Of a stretch of DNA of 64,000 bases, positions 17,436-26,887 are shown piece after piece. Numbering within the stretch: position 1 is the stretch's first letter; every line of letters begins with the position of its first letter. The notes below the pieces were generated by a model. It was not told where the DNA came from. It did no database searches and was given only the letters and a program-made list of their open reading frames with translations. The stretch is from Methanohalophilus halophilus (lineage in GTDB: Archaea; Halobacteriota; Methanosarcinia; Methanosarcinales; Methanosarcinaceae). The DNA lies in contig NZ_CP017921.1 of assembly GCF_001889405.1 (NCBI RefSeq), positions 1,316,057 through 1,380,056 of the forward strand. The letters are read 5' to 3'. A program made the translations under genes and the position numbers.

Positions 17436-17796
17436 ATGCCAGGTGGAGACAGAACAGGTCCCCGGGGAATGGGGGCTATGACAGGAAGAGGCGCAGGTAA
17501 CTGCAGTATAAAATGAAGTGGTTGGATGGCAGAAGCGTTTATATGTTCATAATCCTGCCAGAGGAAGATTCCAAAGGTTTGGTGGTTTTTTACGGGGTAG
17601 AGGTATGGGAAATTATGCTCGAAGTTCTCTCACACAACCCGTGTATGAATCCGGAACCAGTTCATCTTTAAAATTTGCATCTGCAAATGCAAAAAAGGAA
17701 CTTGAAAGTCTTGAAAAAGAAAAGGAATGGATTTGTCAGCGCATAGGACAATTGAAAGAACAGCTTACAGAAACAGGATCATTATCTGAGGATTAA
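17436..17796 (+). pseudogene. DUF5320-family gene split by a frameshift
   Basis: ATG 17436 (GGAGG 13 bases upstream) starts MPGGDRTGPRGMGAMTGRG, the DUF5320 signature, but meets TGA at 17514 after 26 codons. The rest of the protein continues in another frame from about 17512 to 17796: a Gly/Arg/Phe-rich middle (FQRFGGFLRGRGMGNY) and a C-terminal coiled coil (SANAKKELESLEKEKEW). Removing one A from the AAAA at 17510-17513 joins the two parts as CSINEVVGWQ. It could be a broken gene, a sequencing error at the A-run, or programmed shifting. The downstream part has no obvious start of its own apart from GTG 17518. Confidence 0.7.
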
Positions 17797-17828
17797 TGGT
17801 CCCTTTTTAATTTTTGATGGGATTTTAG

Positions 17829-18815
17829 ATGACCAAACGCAAATCAAGGTTAATTTATGGGCCAATCCTTTCACGAAGGTTGGGCAGATCATTGGGTATA
17901 GATGTCATAAGCAATCCTTCCAGTCGGAAAAACTGTAATTTTGATTGTATTTACTGTCAGCTGGGCTCTGTTCCAAACAAGATCCAATCAGTAGAGGATG
18001 TTATTGGATGTGTCTCATCTCCTGAAATTGTTGAAGGGATAAAACATTATCATCGTAATATCGAAGACATCGACTACATTACCTTCTCGGGGACATGCGA
18101 ACCTACACTTAATCCTGAACTGGGGGAAATGATCGATGGCATCCGACAAATATCTTCTGTACCCATATGTGTGATAACTAATTCTTCTCTCACAGGCAGG
18201 GATGATGTACGCCACAGTCTTGCAAAGGCCGATCTTGTGGTTGCTACCCTGGTTTCAGGTTACGATAAAACCTTTGAAAATATAAACAGGCCTGCTTCCG
18301 GTATCCGGCTGGATGATATTATAGAAGGCCTTGCATCACTTTCCCATATGGGCACTTGCAGGCTCTCCATTGAAGTCATGTTTGTCGACAGTGATAAATT
18401 TGGATACAACACATCGGATTCTGAAATCTCTCGTCTTGCCGACATTCTGGAATATATCAATCCGGATGAAGTTGAGGTACTTACCATTACCCGTCCGCCC
18501 GCTGAATCTTCCTTAAAGGCTGTCGATGAAATAAGATTGAAGGAAATTGCCAGTTATTTTGACAGCAGGCTTGGCAGAAAGAAGGTGCGTTTGGTACTGC
18601 GTGGTATCAGGAAAGGGCGCTCCACTATCAAGCATGAGAATATTGAAGAAGAGGTTTATGACCTAATCCTGCGTCGTCCCTGTGCCACAGAGCAGGTGAT
18701 TGCCTCCCTTGGTCTTAATATGGAAACTCTTATTCCTGTTCTCGAGAATATGGAATATGAGGGAAAGATTGAGTCGGTCCGGGAAGGCAAGACCTGGTAT
18801 TATAGAGTTTTGTGA
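17829..18815 (+). CDS. Radical SAM protein with C-terminal winged helix
   Basis: 328 aa. The [4Fe-4S] motif CNFDCIYCQ near residue 38 follows the opening GPILSRRLGRSLGIDV, as in the COG0731 branch of radical SAM enzymes. TFSGTCEPTLNP and VITNSSLTG are the expected SAM-binding and barrel motifs. From about residue 265 a winged-helix-like segment (EEEVYDLILRRPCATEQVIASLGL) is added, which suggests contact with nucleic acid or a partner. The gene follows the DUF134/DUF5320 pair after 32 bases and may be in its operon. The substrate is unknown. Confidence 0.85.
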   Translation: MTKRKSRLIYGPILSRRLGRSLGIDVISNPSSRKNCNFDCIYCQLGSVPNKIQSVEDVIGCVSSPEIVEGIKHYHRNIEDIDYITFSGTCEPTLNPELGEMIDGIRQISSVPICVITNSSLTGRDDVRHSLAKADLVVATLVSGYDKTFENINRPASGIRLDDIIEGLASLSHMGTCRLSIEVMFVDSDKFGYNTSDSEISRLADILEYINPDEVEVLTITRPPAESSLKAVDEIRLKEIASYFDSRLGRKKVRLVLRGIRKGRSTIKHENIEEEVYDLILRRPCATEQVIASLGLNMETLIPVLENMEYEGKIESVREGKTWYYRVL

Positions 18816-18894
18816 TTATTCTTTCCTGCGACCACTAAATATATACATGAATAATCGTTATATATTCGTGTTATTTTAGGGGATGGCATAACCT

Positions 18895-20835
18895 ATGAAG
18901 GAAACAATAGAATCGTCACTTGCAGAGGAACGTGTTTTTGAACCATCTGAAGATTTCAAAGCCCGGGCCAATATGAATGACCCGGACATTTACCGTAAAG
19001 CAGATGAGGATCTTGAAGGATTCTGGGGAGATCTTGCGGAAAATATTGACTGGTTTGAAAAATGGGATCGGGTACTTGAATGGAATCCTCCTCACAGTAA
19101 TTGGTTCCTGAATGGTAAGGTCAATGCATCATATAATTGCCTGGACAGACATCTTTCTGCAAAAGGGGATAAACCAGCCATTATATGGGAAGGGGAGATG
19201 GAGAATACCCGCACCTACACTTACAATGAACTATTTTATTCCACCTGCCGCTTTGCCAACGCATTGAAAGAATTGGGAGTTCAGAAAGGGGATATTGTTA
19301 CAATATACCTGCCGATGATCCCCGAAGCTGTGATTGCGATGCTTGCCTGTGCAAGGATTGGTGCCCCTCATAGTGTGGTATTTGCCGGTTTTTCCCATGA
19401 GGCACTTGCTCAACGTATTGAAAACGCAGGCAGCAAATTTGTCATTACATGTGATGGTTACTATCATAAAGGTAAATTAATAGATCAGAAAGAAAAAACC
19501 GATATGGGACTGGAAAAAACAGAGGGAGTGGAACACGCCCTTGTTGTAAATCACACTGCAACCCCGGTAAATTTCATTGAGGGGCGGGATGTGTGGTGGC
19601 ATGAGCTTGAAAAAAAGGTTGATTACCAGTGTCCTGCAGAACATATGGATTCTGAAGATACGCTTTTTTTAATGTATACCAGTGGAACCACAGGGAAACC
19701 CAAGGGGGTGGTTCACAGTACAGGCGGTTATCTTGTAGGTACCTGTATTACTGCCAGCTGGGTATTTGATCTGAAGGATGATGATATTTACTGGTGTACG
19801 GCAGATGTGGGATGGATTACCGGTCATTCCTATATTGCATATGGTCCCCTTCTCAACGGCGCAACAGTGCTACTTTATGAAGGAGCTCCCGACTATCCCG
19901 AAAAAGGGCGGTTTTGGGACATTATTGAAAAACATGGTGTTACAATATTCTATACGGCACCTACCGCTATCAGGACATTTATGAAATGGGGCGAACATCT
20001 GCCTCTTAAACATGATCTCTCCTCCCTTCGTTTGTTGGGTAGTGTCGGGGAACCTATCAACCCCAAGGCTTGGTTGTGGTATTATGAGAATATCGGAGGC
20101 AAGCGCTGTCCTATAGTGGATACCTGGTGGCAGACAGAAACAGGTATGATAATGATCACACCCCTTCCAGGCATTACTTCGATGAAACCCGGTAGTGCTG
20201 TCCGTCCGTTCCCGGGAATCAAGATCTCCATACTCGATGAAGAAGGAAATGCTGTTCCAGAAGGTCAGGGAGGTTATCTTGCAATTGAAAAACCCTGGCC
20301 CAGTATGATCCGGACCATTCACGGGGATGAAGAACGTTTCATTAAAACTTACTGGAGTAAATGGGGCACTGATATCTATATGTCCGGAGATGGTGCCCGT
20401 ATTGATAGGGATGGTTATGTCTGGGTACTTGGAAGACTTGATGATGTGATCAAGGTCTCCGGTCACAGACTGGGTACCATGGAAATTGAAAGTTCCCTTG
20501 TGTCCCATCCGGCCGTTGCAGAAGCTGCTGTTGAGGGGAAAGAGGATGAAATTAAGGGGGAGGTAATAGTTGGTTATGTTGTGCTTGAAGCCGATGTTCC
20601 TGTCAGCGATGAGCTGAAAGAGCAACTTAAGGGTCATGTTGTAGATGAGATTGGGCCGATAGCCCGTCCGGCGGCGATAGTTTTTGCCGAGGATCTGCCA
20701 AAGACACGTAGTGGAAAGATTATGCGTCGAGTCCTGCGTGCAATAACAAATAATACTGATCCGGGGGATGTGACAACTCTGCAGAATCCTGAAGTGGTTG
20801 AAGAACTCAAAAGAAAAGTTCATCTATCAGATTAA
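18895..20835 (+). CDS. acsA: Acetyl-CoA synthetase, AMP-forming
   Basis: Activates acetate to acetyl-CoA with ATP. Length is 646 aa, as in the family. Motifs include the P-loop [19 protein letters not shown], the adenylate motif [30 protein letters not shown] in the hinge, and the acetylatable lysine in [10 protein letters not shown] near the end. In non-acetoclastic methylotrophic methanogens this enzyme serves acetate assimilation, while acetate-using Methanosarcina rely on AckA/Pta. ATG 18895 is preceded by AGGGGATGG, and TATA-like elements occur at about 18838-18868. pyrF follows 28 bases later. Confidence 0.96.
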   Translation: MKETIESSLAEERVFEPSEDFKARANMNDPDIYRKADEDLEGFWGDLAENIDWFEKWDRVLEWNPPHSNWFLNGKVNASYNCLDRHLSAKGDKPAIIWEGEMENTRTYTYNELFYSTCRFANALKELGVQKGDIVTIYLPMIPEAVIAMLACARIGAPHSVVFAGFSHEALAQRIENAGSKFVITCDGYYHKGKLIDQKEKTDMGLEKTEGVEHALVVNHTATPVNFIEGRDVWWHELEKKVDYQCPAEHMDSEDTLFLMYTSGTTGKPKGVVHSTGGYLVGTCITASWVFDLKDDDIYWCTADVGWITGHSYIAYGPLLNGATVLLYEGAPDYPEKGRFWDIIEKHGVTIFYTAPTAIRTFMKWGEHLPLKHDLSSLRLLGSVGEPINPKAWLWYYENIGGKRCPIVDTWWQTETGMIMITPLPGITSMKPGSAVRPFPGIKISILDEEGNAVPEGQGGYLAIEKPWPSMIRTIHGDEERFIKTYWSKWGTDIYMSGDGARIDRDGYVWVLGRLDDVIKVSGHRLGTMEIESSLVSHPAVAEAAVEGKEDEIKGEVIVGYVVLEADVPVSDELKEQLKGHVVDEIGPIARPAAIVFAEDLPKTRSGKIMRRVLRAITNNTDPGDVTTLQNPEVVEELKRKVHLSD

Positions 20836-20863
20836 CATTCAAACTGCTAGAGGTTTAATTTTC

Positions 20864-21511
20864 ATGGAAAGGAATACCGGCCTTATAGTTGCAATGGATG
20901 TTACGCGTATGGATAGTGCCGTCGAGATTGCCAGCGAAGTTGCTGAATGTGTGGATGCCATAAAGGTGGGTTATCCTCTGGTGCTCTCAGAAGGTTTAAG
21001 TGTAATATCCCGGCTTGCCGATTATGCTCCTGTCATTGCTGACTTTAAGGTTGCCGACATTCCAAACACGGATGAACTTATCTGTGAGCAGGTATTCAAG
21101 GCAGGTGCCAGCGGTGTAATCGTACATGGTTTTACAGGTGAAGATAGCCTGAAAGCCTGTATAGATGTGGCCCGACGTTATGATGGGGATATTTATGTAG
21201 TCTCTGAAATGAGCCATCCGGGTGGTGCGAAATATTTCCAGCCGATAGCCGATGAAATTGCTTCAATGGCGTATGAATTCGGTGCTACCGGTATTGTCGC
21301 ACCGGCTACCCGGCCCGAAAGGGTAAAGCACCTGCGCTCTATAATAGGTGATGGCCTTTCTATTATCTCCCCGGGTGTAGGTGCACAGGGAGGTAAAGCA
21401 TCTGATGTAATTGAAGCAGGTGCGAACTGGATTATTGTGGGTCGAAGTATTTATAATTCAGAAAACCCCAAAGAAACAGCCATGGAACTTGTTACCGGGA
21501 TCGGTATTTAA
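20864..21511 (+). CDS. pyrF: Orotidine 5'-phosphate decarboxylase
   Basis: Decarboxylates OMP to UMP, the last step of pyrimidine synthesis. Length is 215 aa, the archaeal size. The active-site [10 protein letters not shown] holds the D-x-K-x-x-D triad, with [25 protein letters not shown] and [12 protein letters not shown] closing the phosphate-binding barrel. The frame is open upstream into the acs end, but ATG 20864, preceded by AGAGGT, gives the family N-terminus. A C/D box sRNA starts 5 bases after the stop and could be cut from the same transcript. Confidence 0.95.
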   Translation: MERNTGLIVAMDVTRMDSAVEIASEVAECVDAIKVGYPLVLSEGLSVISRLADYAPVIADFKVADIPNTDELICEQVFKAGASGVIVHGFTGEDSLKACIDVARRYDGDIYVVSEMSHPGGAKYFQPIADEIASMAYEFGATGIVAPATRPERVKHLRSIIGDGLSIISPGVGAQGGKASDVIEAGANWIIVGRSIYNSENPKETAMELVTGIGI

Positions 21512-21515
21512 GGAT

Positions 21516-21577
21516 AAAAGCCAGTGATGATATACTCTTCTGAGATAATGATGAGCCCTATGAGTTCTGAGGCTTTT
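21516..21577 (+). ncRNA. C/D box sRNA (2'-O-methylation guide)
   Basis: All four boxes are exact: C GTGATGA (21524-21530), D' CTGA (21540-21543), C' ATGATGA (21548-21554), D CTGA (21567-21570). The ends AAAAGCC (21516-21522) and GGCTTTT (21571-21577) form a 7-bp terminal stem next to the kink-turn. The guides are TATACTCTT (9 nt, before D') and GCCCTATGAGTT (12 nt, before D). By the N+5 rule they would direct methylation of the G in AAGAGUAUA and the first C after UCAU-less AAC-U, that is the second C in AACUCAUAGGGC. Targets were not searched; rRNA or tRNA is expected. It lies between pyrF and cbiZ, probably co-transcribed with pyrF. Confidence 0.85.
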
Positions 21578-21625
21578 GCTTTTTACATTTGGGTCCGGTG
21601 TTGATTTATATTCAGGAGAATGTGC

Positions 21626-22762
21626 ATGGCCAAAAATGAGTTGACCATAAATTGTCGGGATGGGGATTGTGAACCTCTTCTTGAAACATCTGCCGGTGAA
21701 AAAGTTTTCAGGTCAGGCACAGATTCCGTTATAGTTACACTACCAAAAGACAGGAGAATAATTTCCAATTCCTGGCTCAATGGTGGTATCCGTGATGATA
21801 TTAATGTCCTCCTAAATCAGCGAATAGGAAGGCATGTTGGAAGTGAGGGCGATTTAGAGGAAGGAAGTGTTGAAGGCTATCTAGCCCATGAAGCGGAGCA
21901 ACTTGGCTTTTCTGCATCAAATGCATCTGCATTGCTAACTGCTGCAAGTATGGAAAATGTTGCTTTTGTCACTCACTCTTTCCGTGGGCTTGAAGTAACA
22001 GCAATTGCAACCGCAGGCGTTGAAGTAAATGCATGCAGTCCTGCAGATCCTGCTTCCTATTATCAGGAAAGGGGTAAATGGAAATCCTTTGGCGGGACTA
22101 TAAATATGATTCTTCTAATAGATGCAAATTTGCCGTCATATGCTCTTACGAGGGCCTGGATGACTGCTACTGAAGCCAAATCAGCAGTTCTGCATCAATT
22201 AATGATTCCAAGCCGTTTTTCTGAGGAATTGGCTACCGGAACCGGGACTGATATGATGGCAATTGTATCCAACGATTCTGCCTCACTGGAATTGACTGAC
22301 GCAGGTCCTCATTCAAAACTTGGTGAGCTGATATGCAAATGTATAAAACAAGTCCTTGTAAAAGCCCTGGACCAACAATCGGGTGTATCAGCTGTTTCCC
22401 AGAGGGATATGCTGGTAAGGCTTGATAGGTTTGGAATTGATGAAAAATATTTCTGGAAAGTTTCGACATCCCTTGAAGGGGAAAACAAAAAAGGTCCTTT
22501 TTATGCCAATCTCAGGAATATTTCACTTAATCCTGCTATTGTTGCATTGATTTCTTCTATTCTCCATCTTGTCGATGAAGTGAGGTGGGGTTTGGTTCCT
22601 GAAAACAGTGCAAAGAAAATAGCTTTATGCCAGATGCGTCAACTGGACAACATTTTGAATTTGAGTGTGGATGTCCCTTACGATTATTTGCTGGATCCGA
22701 AAGAATCAATCATTGAGAACTGGGTAAGAGTTACTTCCTGGATTGTAAAAAGAAATGTTTAA
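21626..22762 (+). CDS. cbiZ: Adenosylcobinamide amidohydrolase, CbiZ family
   Basis: Archaeal corrinoid-salvage enzyme that removes the aminopropanol side chain from adenosylcobinamide, yielding cobyrate for re-entry to B12 synthesis. The CbiZ core spans about residues 100-230: THSFRGLEVTAIATAGVEVN, GTINMILLIDANLP, MTATEAKSAVLHQL and the closing TGTGTDMMAIVSN. The protein is 378 aa, with an N-terminal part and about 140 extra residues after the core. ATG 21626 has AGGAGA at 7 bases; ATG 21620 is too close to that site. Methylotrophic methanogenesis needs large amounts of corrinoid, which fits. No corrinoid transporter is adjacent. Confidence 0.9.
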   Translation: MAKNELTINCRDGDCEPLLETSAGEKVFRSGTDSVIVTLPKDRRIISNSWLNGGIRDDINVLLNQRIGRHVGSEGDLEEGSVEGYLAHEAEQLGFSASNASALLTAASMENVAFVTHSFRGLEVTAIATAGVEVNACSPADPASYYQERGKWKSFGGTINMILLIDANLPSYALTRAWMTATEAKSAVLHQLMIPSRFSEELATGTGTDMMAIVSNDSASLELTDAGPHSKLGELICKCIKQVLVKALDQQSGVSAVSQRDMLVRLDRFGIDEKYFWKVSTSLEGENKKGPFYANLRNISLNPAIVALISSILHLVDEVRWGLVPENSAKKIALCQMRQLDNILNLSVDVPYDYLLDPKESIIENWVRVTSWIVKRNV

Positions 22763-22801
22763 TTCCTTTACTATAATATTAATATAAAAACGGGGTTTAC
22801 C

Positions 22802-23689
22802 ATGAATCTGAGAAATTATATAGCCACTTATTGTACCGATTCTAAGAAAAAGCCAACAGGTGTCATAGTTCATAGTGCAGATATAGGAGACGAACTTCCT
22901 GAGATGCCGGATCGCTTTTTCTACATGGCTGAGTGGTCTGATTTGCCTTCCAGGCGTATATGGAAAAGTGAGCCTTATCAGTCAGTATTGATTCATGAAA
23001 ATGGCCAACTCATCATACACGAACACCTAAGGAAAGCTAACTTCCGGATTCATTTGCTGGAACTGGAAGAGAAATACGAGACCTCCTCTAGAGCGGGACA
23101 TTTCGTTCTTTCAGTCCCTGAAGCTTTCGAGTTTGCCTATAATGCACACGGGGATACAGCAAGACGATGTTCAAGGACGCCCTATATCTCTCATCCAATG
23201 GACGTTGCATCCATCCTTTTAAAGAACAGTGCCCCTGATATAGTTGTAATTGCCGGTCTGCTGCATTCGATCAAAAAAGAGTCTAAAATCGATATGGTTG
23301 AAGTGGAGAATAAGTTTGGGGAGACTGTTGTAAATTTTGTAAGGGCAGTATCTGAACTGGACCAAACGGATGATCCTTCCTTGTTACCTGTTGATGCAAA
23401 TATGTGGAAGGAGCACAATGAAGCCTGCCTGAAAGCACTTGAAGCTGTTGGAAGGGATGTCAAACTCTTATTCTGTGCAGACAAACTTGCCAGCATAAGG
23501 GATATGGGGGACGAGGAAAATATTCATGGAAATATAATATGGAACAATTTTATAGTAGGAAAAGAATCTCATAAATGGTATTATGAACAATTGCTACGTT
23601 CCTTTGAATCCCAACCTCATAGTATTATCGACAGCCCAATGTATAAACAATTGAAAAGATGTGTCGAACAGTTCTTCAGTGATGCCTGA
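22802..23689 (+). CDS. RSH-like HD-domain protein with altered catalytic motif
   Basis: 295 aa. The middle (about residues 95-215) resembles the (p)ppGpp hydrolase HD domain of SpoT/MESH proteins: AFEFAYNAHGDTAR, YISHPMDVASILL, VVIAGLLHS, and LLFCADKLASIRDM. The metal-binding HD pair is HS here, and the usual ED that follows is KE, so hydrolysis may be lost. The first 95 residues have no recognised domain. No synthetase domain is present. The gene follows cbiZ by 39 bases and precedes a regulator by 25, with a TATA-like AATATTAATATAAAA upstream. It may be a nucleotide sensor rather than an enzyme; that is inference. Confidence 0.7.
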   Translation: MNLRNYIATYCTDSKKKPTGVIVHSADIGDELPEMPDRFFYMAEWSDLPSRRIWKSEPYQSVLIHENGQLIIHEHLRKANFRIHLLELEEKYETSSRAGHFVLSVPEAFEFAYNAHGDTARRCSRTPYISHPMDVASILLKNSAPDIVVIAGLLHSIKKESKIDMVEVENKFGETVVNFVRAVSELDQTDDPSLLPVDANMWKEHNEACLKALEAVGRDVKLLFCADKLASIRDMGDEENIHGNIIWNNFIVGKESHKWYYEQLLRSFESQPHSIIDSPMYKQLKRCVEQFFSDA

Positions 23690-23714
23690 TTTGTTTTTAT
23701 TCTGTGGTACTAAT

Positions 23715-24494
23715 ATGGGTGTATCTATAATCGAGCTTGTATGTCGCTCGGAAAAACGAAAAAACTTGCTTGTCTATCTAAAAGATGGCCCTCGGAATCT
23801 GGCCGCTATCAAAAAAGCTCTTGATGTCACATCAACCGGTGTGCTCCCTCAGATAAAACTTCTTAAAGATAATGATATTCTTGTGCAGAAAGATGATGAA
23901 TATGAGCTGTCTATTTTTGGTAATATTGTAGTGCAGAAAATATTGCCGATTTTTAAATTGACCAATACACTTGAAAAGAATCCTGAATACTGGTTTTCCA
24001 GGGATATTTCCGCCCTTCCAATGCAATTTATGGAAAGGCTGGGTTATCTGGGCGATTCAGAGGTCATTGAACCGGATATCAACTCTCTTTTTGATCCACC
24101 TCAGGAATTAATAGACCATCTACTTGTAAGTCAGCATGTTATAGCCATTACTTCTTATTTCCATCCTTATTATGCCAAGCATTTTATAGGGCTGGCTAAA
24201 AAAGGCGTGGAGATAAACCTGATTTTCACCAATGATGTCTATGAGCGCATTGCTGAAGATTATGGGGAGGATGCAGAGGTTTTTTTCGGGCTGGATAACA
24301 CCAATGTATATATACACGAGGGTGATTTGCCGGTAGTTAGTATGGTATGTGCGGACGGCTTTTTCCTGTTGTCCCTACTTAATAAGAAGGGAATATATGA
24401 TCACAATAAACTTATCAGTACCAGTGAAGAAGCTGTAAGTTGGGGGCATGACTTGTTCGAATACTGTTACCTTGAGTCACAAAAGAAGGAATGA
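23715..24494 (+). CDS. Winged-helix regulator with FilR1/DUF1724 domain
   Basis: 259 aa. Residues 1-75 form a winged helix (SEKRKNLLVYLKDGPRNLAAIKKAL, then STGVLPQIKLLKDNDIL). The rest matches the FilR1 middle domain common in Methanosarcinales regulators: WFSRDISALPMQFMERLGYLGDSE and the later VSMVCADGFFLLSLLNKKG. The frame is open upstream to 23661, overlapping the previous gene, but ATG 23715 gives a normal regulator start. Its proximity to the HD-domain gene suggests a shared transcript. Ligand and targets are unknown. Confidence 0.83.
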   Translation: MGVSIIELVCRSEKRKNLLVYLKDGPRNLAAIKKALDVTSTGVLPQIKLLKDNDILVQKDDEYELSIFGNIVVQKILPIFKLTNTLEKNPEYWFSRDISALPMQFMERLGYLGDSEVIEPDINSLFDPPQELIDHLLVSQHVIAITSYFHPYYAKHFIGLAKKGVEINLIFTNDVYERIAEDYGEDAEVFFGLDNTNVYIHEGDLPVVSMVCADGFFLLSLLNKKGIYDHNKLISTSEEAVSWGHDLFEYCYLESQKKE

Positions 24495-24586
24495 TTACGA
24501 TTTGTCCTGCGTTCATTATTAATACATGAAACGAAATAGTATTTATATGATAACGGTGGACTTAAAGCTTGAAGAGTGGTGATTCG

Positions 24587-24790
24587 ATGCCAAAAACCCT
24601 CGACATTGCAGAATTCAGGAATATGGTAGCAAAAACGAAAAAGTTGCACGAAGACCTTTCTTCCCTATCCCATAAGATGGATAATATGGACGATGAGGTG
24701 AAATGCAATAGGGATTATGGGTTGTCCCGGCGCTCTTCTGAATTATATTATAAATCTGATTTACTTTCTGCCTATAAACGCAAGGGTTAA
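24587..24790 (+). CDS. Small hypothetical protein
   Basis: 67 aa, charged, with a heptad-like stretch (MVAKTKKLHEDLSSLSHKMDNM) suggesting a short coiled coil and a basic C-terminus. ATG 24587 is preceded by GGTGGTGATTCG, a reasonable ribosome site, and a TATA element ATTTATATG sits at 24541-24549. I do not recognise it. Good translation signals and its own promoter argue that it is real. Confidence 0.6.
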   Translation: MPKTLDIAEFRNMVAKTKKLHEDLSSLSHKMDNMDDEVKCNRDYGLSRRSSELYYKSDLLSAYKRKG

Positions 24791-24864
24791 TAATCCTTGC
24801 TCATGTGCGGCTTTATGGCCGAATATATCTAAGTGACAAGTATTTATTTATGGAACGGGTCAAT

Positions 24865-25398
24865 ATGGCAGGTAAAAAGAAAGGAAACAATCCGTCTGGC
24901 AGTGATGATTCTTTCAGTGATATTACTGATATGATCGAACAGATGATACAGAGATTCGGAGTGGGTATAGAAGAATTCTCTGATGAACCTTTCATTTATG
25001 GTTTTTCTATTACACAACGTGCCAATGAGGATCCTGAAATCAGGGAATTTGGCAATATCCCATCTGATTATAATGATTTTGAAGAAGAAATTGATCCTTT
25101 GGATGGTCCCATATCCATAGATGAGAAAAAGCCTCTGATAGATGTTCTTGAAATGGATGGGGAAGTGTATGTTACCGCAGAAATTTCGGGCATGTCCAGA
25201 GATGATATTTCTGTATGTGCAACAGACCAGTACCTGGAGATCAATGCTTCCAATAAACATTATACATATTCCGAAACTCTCGAAATGCCTATTAAAGTAG
25301 ATCCAAATAGTGCAAAAGCAACTTTCCATAATGGTGTTCTTGAGGTAATATTTTCTGTTATGGAAGAATCCGGGAAAGTAGATATTAAAATCAATTGA
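24865..25398 (+). CDS. Hsp20/alpha-crystallin small heat-shock protein
   Basis: About 177 aa. A polar N-terminal arm precedes an alpha-crystallin domain in the last 90 residues: KPLIDVLEMDGEVYVTAEISG, then DDISVCATDQYLEINA and the closing FHNGVLEVIFS, the family's G-x-L motif. There is no C-terminal IxI motif beyond DIKIN. It should form oligomers that hold unfolded proteins. The start is uncertain: ATG 24865 gives MAGKKKGNN, while ATG 24850 lies 26 bases after a TATA-like AATATATCT and could be a leaderless start. The receiver gene follows after 29 bases. Confidence 0.85.
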   Translation: MAGKKKGNNPSGSDDSFSDITDMIEQMIQRFGVGIEEFSDEPFIYGFSITQRANEDPEIREFGNIPSDYNDFEEEIDPLDGPISIDEKKPLIDVLEMDGEVYVTAEISGMSRDDISVCATDQYLEINASNKHYTYSETLEMPIKVDPNSAKATFHNGVLEVIFSVMEESGKVDIKIN

Positions 25399-25427
25399 CC
25401 TTTCTCATTTTTTTGGTGGTGCACCGG

Positions 25428-25799
25428 ATGGGTAGTTTTGGGAAGAAAGTACTTGTAGTGGATGACGAAGCGCATTTACGTGACCTCCTTCAAAGTTTGT
25501 TGGAATTGAATGATATGTCTACATCGTGTGCTTCCAGCGGAGAAGAATGTCTTTTGATGCTTGAATCTTCCCTGCCGGATCTTGTCCTTCTTGATGTTAT
25601 GATGCCGGGCATGGATGGATGGGAAGTTTTCCACCGTATTAAAGAAAAGTACGAAAATTTGCCGGTTGTTCTTCTGACTGTCAGGAATCATGATTTTGAC
25701 AAAATGATGGGATTGGATATTCTCAAAGCTGAGGATTATATTACCAAACCCTTTGACAACGATGAACTCATAGAACGTGTTTGTAACCTTCTGGATTAA
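25428..25799 (+). CDS. Stand-alone response-regulator receiver domain
   Basis: 123 aa, a single CheY-like receiver with no output domain. Key residues: D12 and D13 (VLVVDDE), phospho-acceptor D56 in LLDVMMPGMDG, T84 and K107 in ITKPF. It would act as a phosphorylation relay or protein-protein switch for a kinase encoded elsewhere. The frame is open upstream, but ATG 25428 with GGTGGTG before it gives the normal receiver start. Its stop overlaps the convergent methyltransferase gene by four bases. Confidence 0.9.
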   Translation: MGSFGKKVLVVDDEAHLRDLLQSLLELNDMSTSCASSGEECLLMLESSLPDLVLLDVMMPGMDGWEVFHRIKEKYENLPVVLLTVRNHDFDKMMGLDILKAEDYITKPFDNDELIERVCNLLD

Positions 25800-26872
25800 T
25801 CTTTTTCAACAAGTGGCTCGCAGATAATTGCAGAGCTGTCAGTAATATAGAGGTGAATTGCTTTGTCGCCATTTAATCCGGCTTCTATACGATTACGGAA
25901 ATTCCAGTAATTGTCAGGGTTGATTTTTCCTCTTATCAATGCATTTTTGGCATTTAATTCTTTAAGTTTCCTATTGATATCTTCAACAGAAACCTTTGTC
26001 TCTGCCAGCACAGTGTACTGGTTTTTAAGTAAAGGGGACTTCAATTTTTCATCAGATGTCATTAATGACCTTTTCGAATCAATTCGGAACAAATATGTCT
26101 TATTATCTCCCTTACTCATTTTTTCTGCAAGTTCGGGTAGAAGATCTGCTTTCACAACAGATGGTTCTGGTTCATATGCAAATTTTTTCATTATTTCTGA
26201 TTCGGGGATTTCTCCTGTCCCGCTGCTACACAATGATTCCTCGGAAGGCAGTGTGATGGCGGATCGATTGCATCTTTTGAGATGGTTGAAGTATAATGTA
26301 AGACGATTGATTTTGCCATTAAGGGACAGGTATTCCATTTCACAATCAAAGGGAATCCTTTCTGGAGTCAGCTGAGGGGGTACTTCAAAGGCGAATCCTT
26401 TTGTCCGGGATGAATAAGCATTAATCATATCTTCTATGGATGGTGTAATGCTGGAAATTAAACGCCTCTCCTCTTTAGGGGGTCTTGCAGGATCAGAAAA
26501 AACGACATCGAGTTCAGGAAGTTTATGTATTATTTCAGGGTCAAGGGCGTCACCACAGATAAATTCGACATTGTCAACTCCATATAGTTGACAATTCTTT
26601 TTGGCATGTTCTATCTTTACAGGGTCGATTTCTATGGCATAGACTTTTTTGCACTCCTTTGCAAAGAAAATGGTCTGCCCGCCGATGCCACAACTTATAT
26701 CCGCCAGAACATCACATTTAAGTCTACTGGCCCTGTACTTTGCTACAATTTCGGGAGTTGCAAAGCGCAATCCATCATGGTCAGAATTTATAGATTTGGT
26801 GAATTTGTCTTTGTTTTTCATTGAAGTCCAATGGTTTATTGTTGTTTTTAAAGGTGTTGTTTCCTGTATCAC
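25796..26872 (-). CDS. SAM-dependent methyltransferase with THUMP-like tail
   Basis: 358 aa. A Rossmann methyltransferase core lies at about residues 30-200: LADISCGIGGQTIFFAKECKK (motif I region), VYAIEIDPVKIEHAKKN, FICGDALDP and a motif IV-like FSDPARPPKEERR. The C-terminal part (YTVLAETKVSVEDINRKL) resembles the THUMP-like domain of a family predicted to modify RNA. The first codon is taken as GTG 26872: a TATA box TATATAAA is centred about 25 bases upstream, which fits a leaderless start. ATG 26821 (MKNKDKF) has no ribosome site. The gene is divergent from the ribosomal operon and uses the same TATA region. The target is unknown. Confidence 0.8.
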   Translation of the reverse strand: MIQETTPLKTTINHWTSMKNKDKFTKSINSDHDGLRFATPEIVAKYRASRLKCDVLADISCGIGGQTIFFAKECKKVYAIEIDPVKIEHAKKNCQLYGVDNVEFICGDALDPEIIHKLPELDVVFSDPARPPKEERRLISSITPSIEDMINAYSSRTKGFAFEVPPQLTPERIPFDCEMEYLSLNGKINRLTLYFNHLKRCNRSAITLPSEESLCSSGTGEIPESEIMKKFAYEPEPSVVKADLLPELAEKMSKGDNKTYLFRIDSKRSLMTSDEKLKSPLLKNQYTVLAETKVSVEDINRKLKELNAKNALIRGKINPDNYWNFRNRIEAGLNGDKAIHLYITDSSAIICEPLVEKD

Positions 26873-26887
26873 TGTTTTTGGTCCAAA

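Noticed and set aside
19870-20823. 317-codon minus-strand frame opposite acsA
   Set aside because: Shadow of acetyl-CoA synthetase, all of whose motifs are intact on the plus strand.
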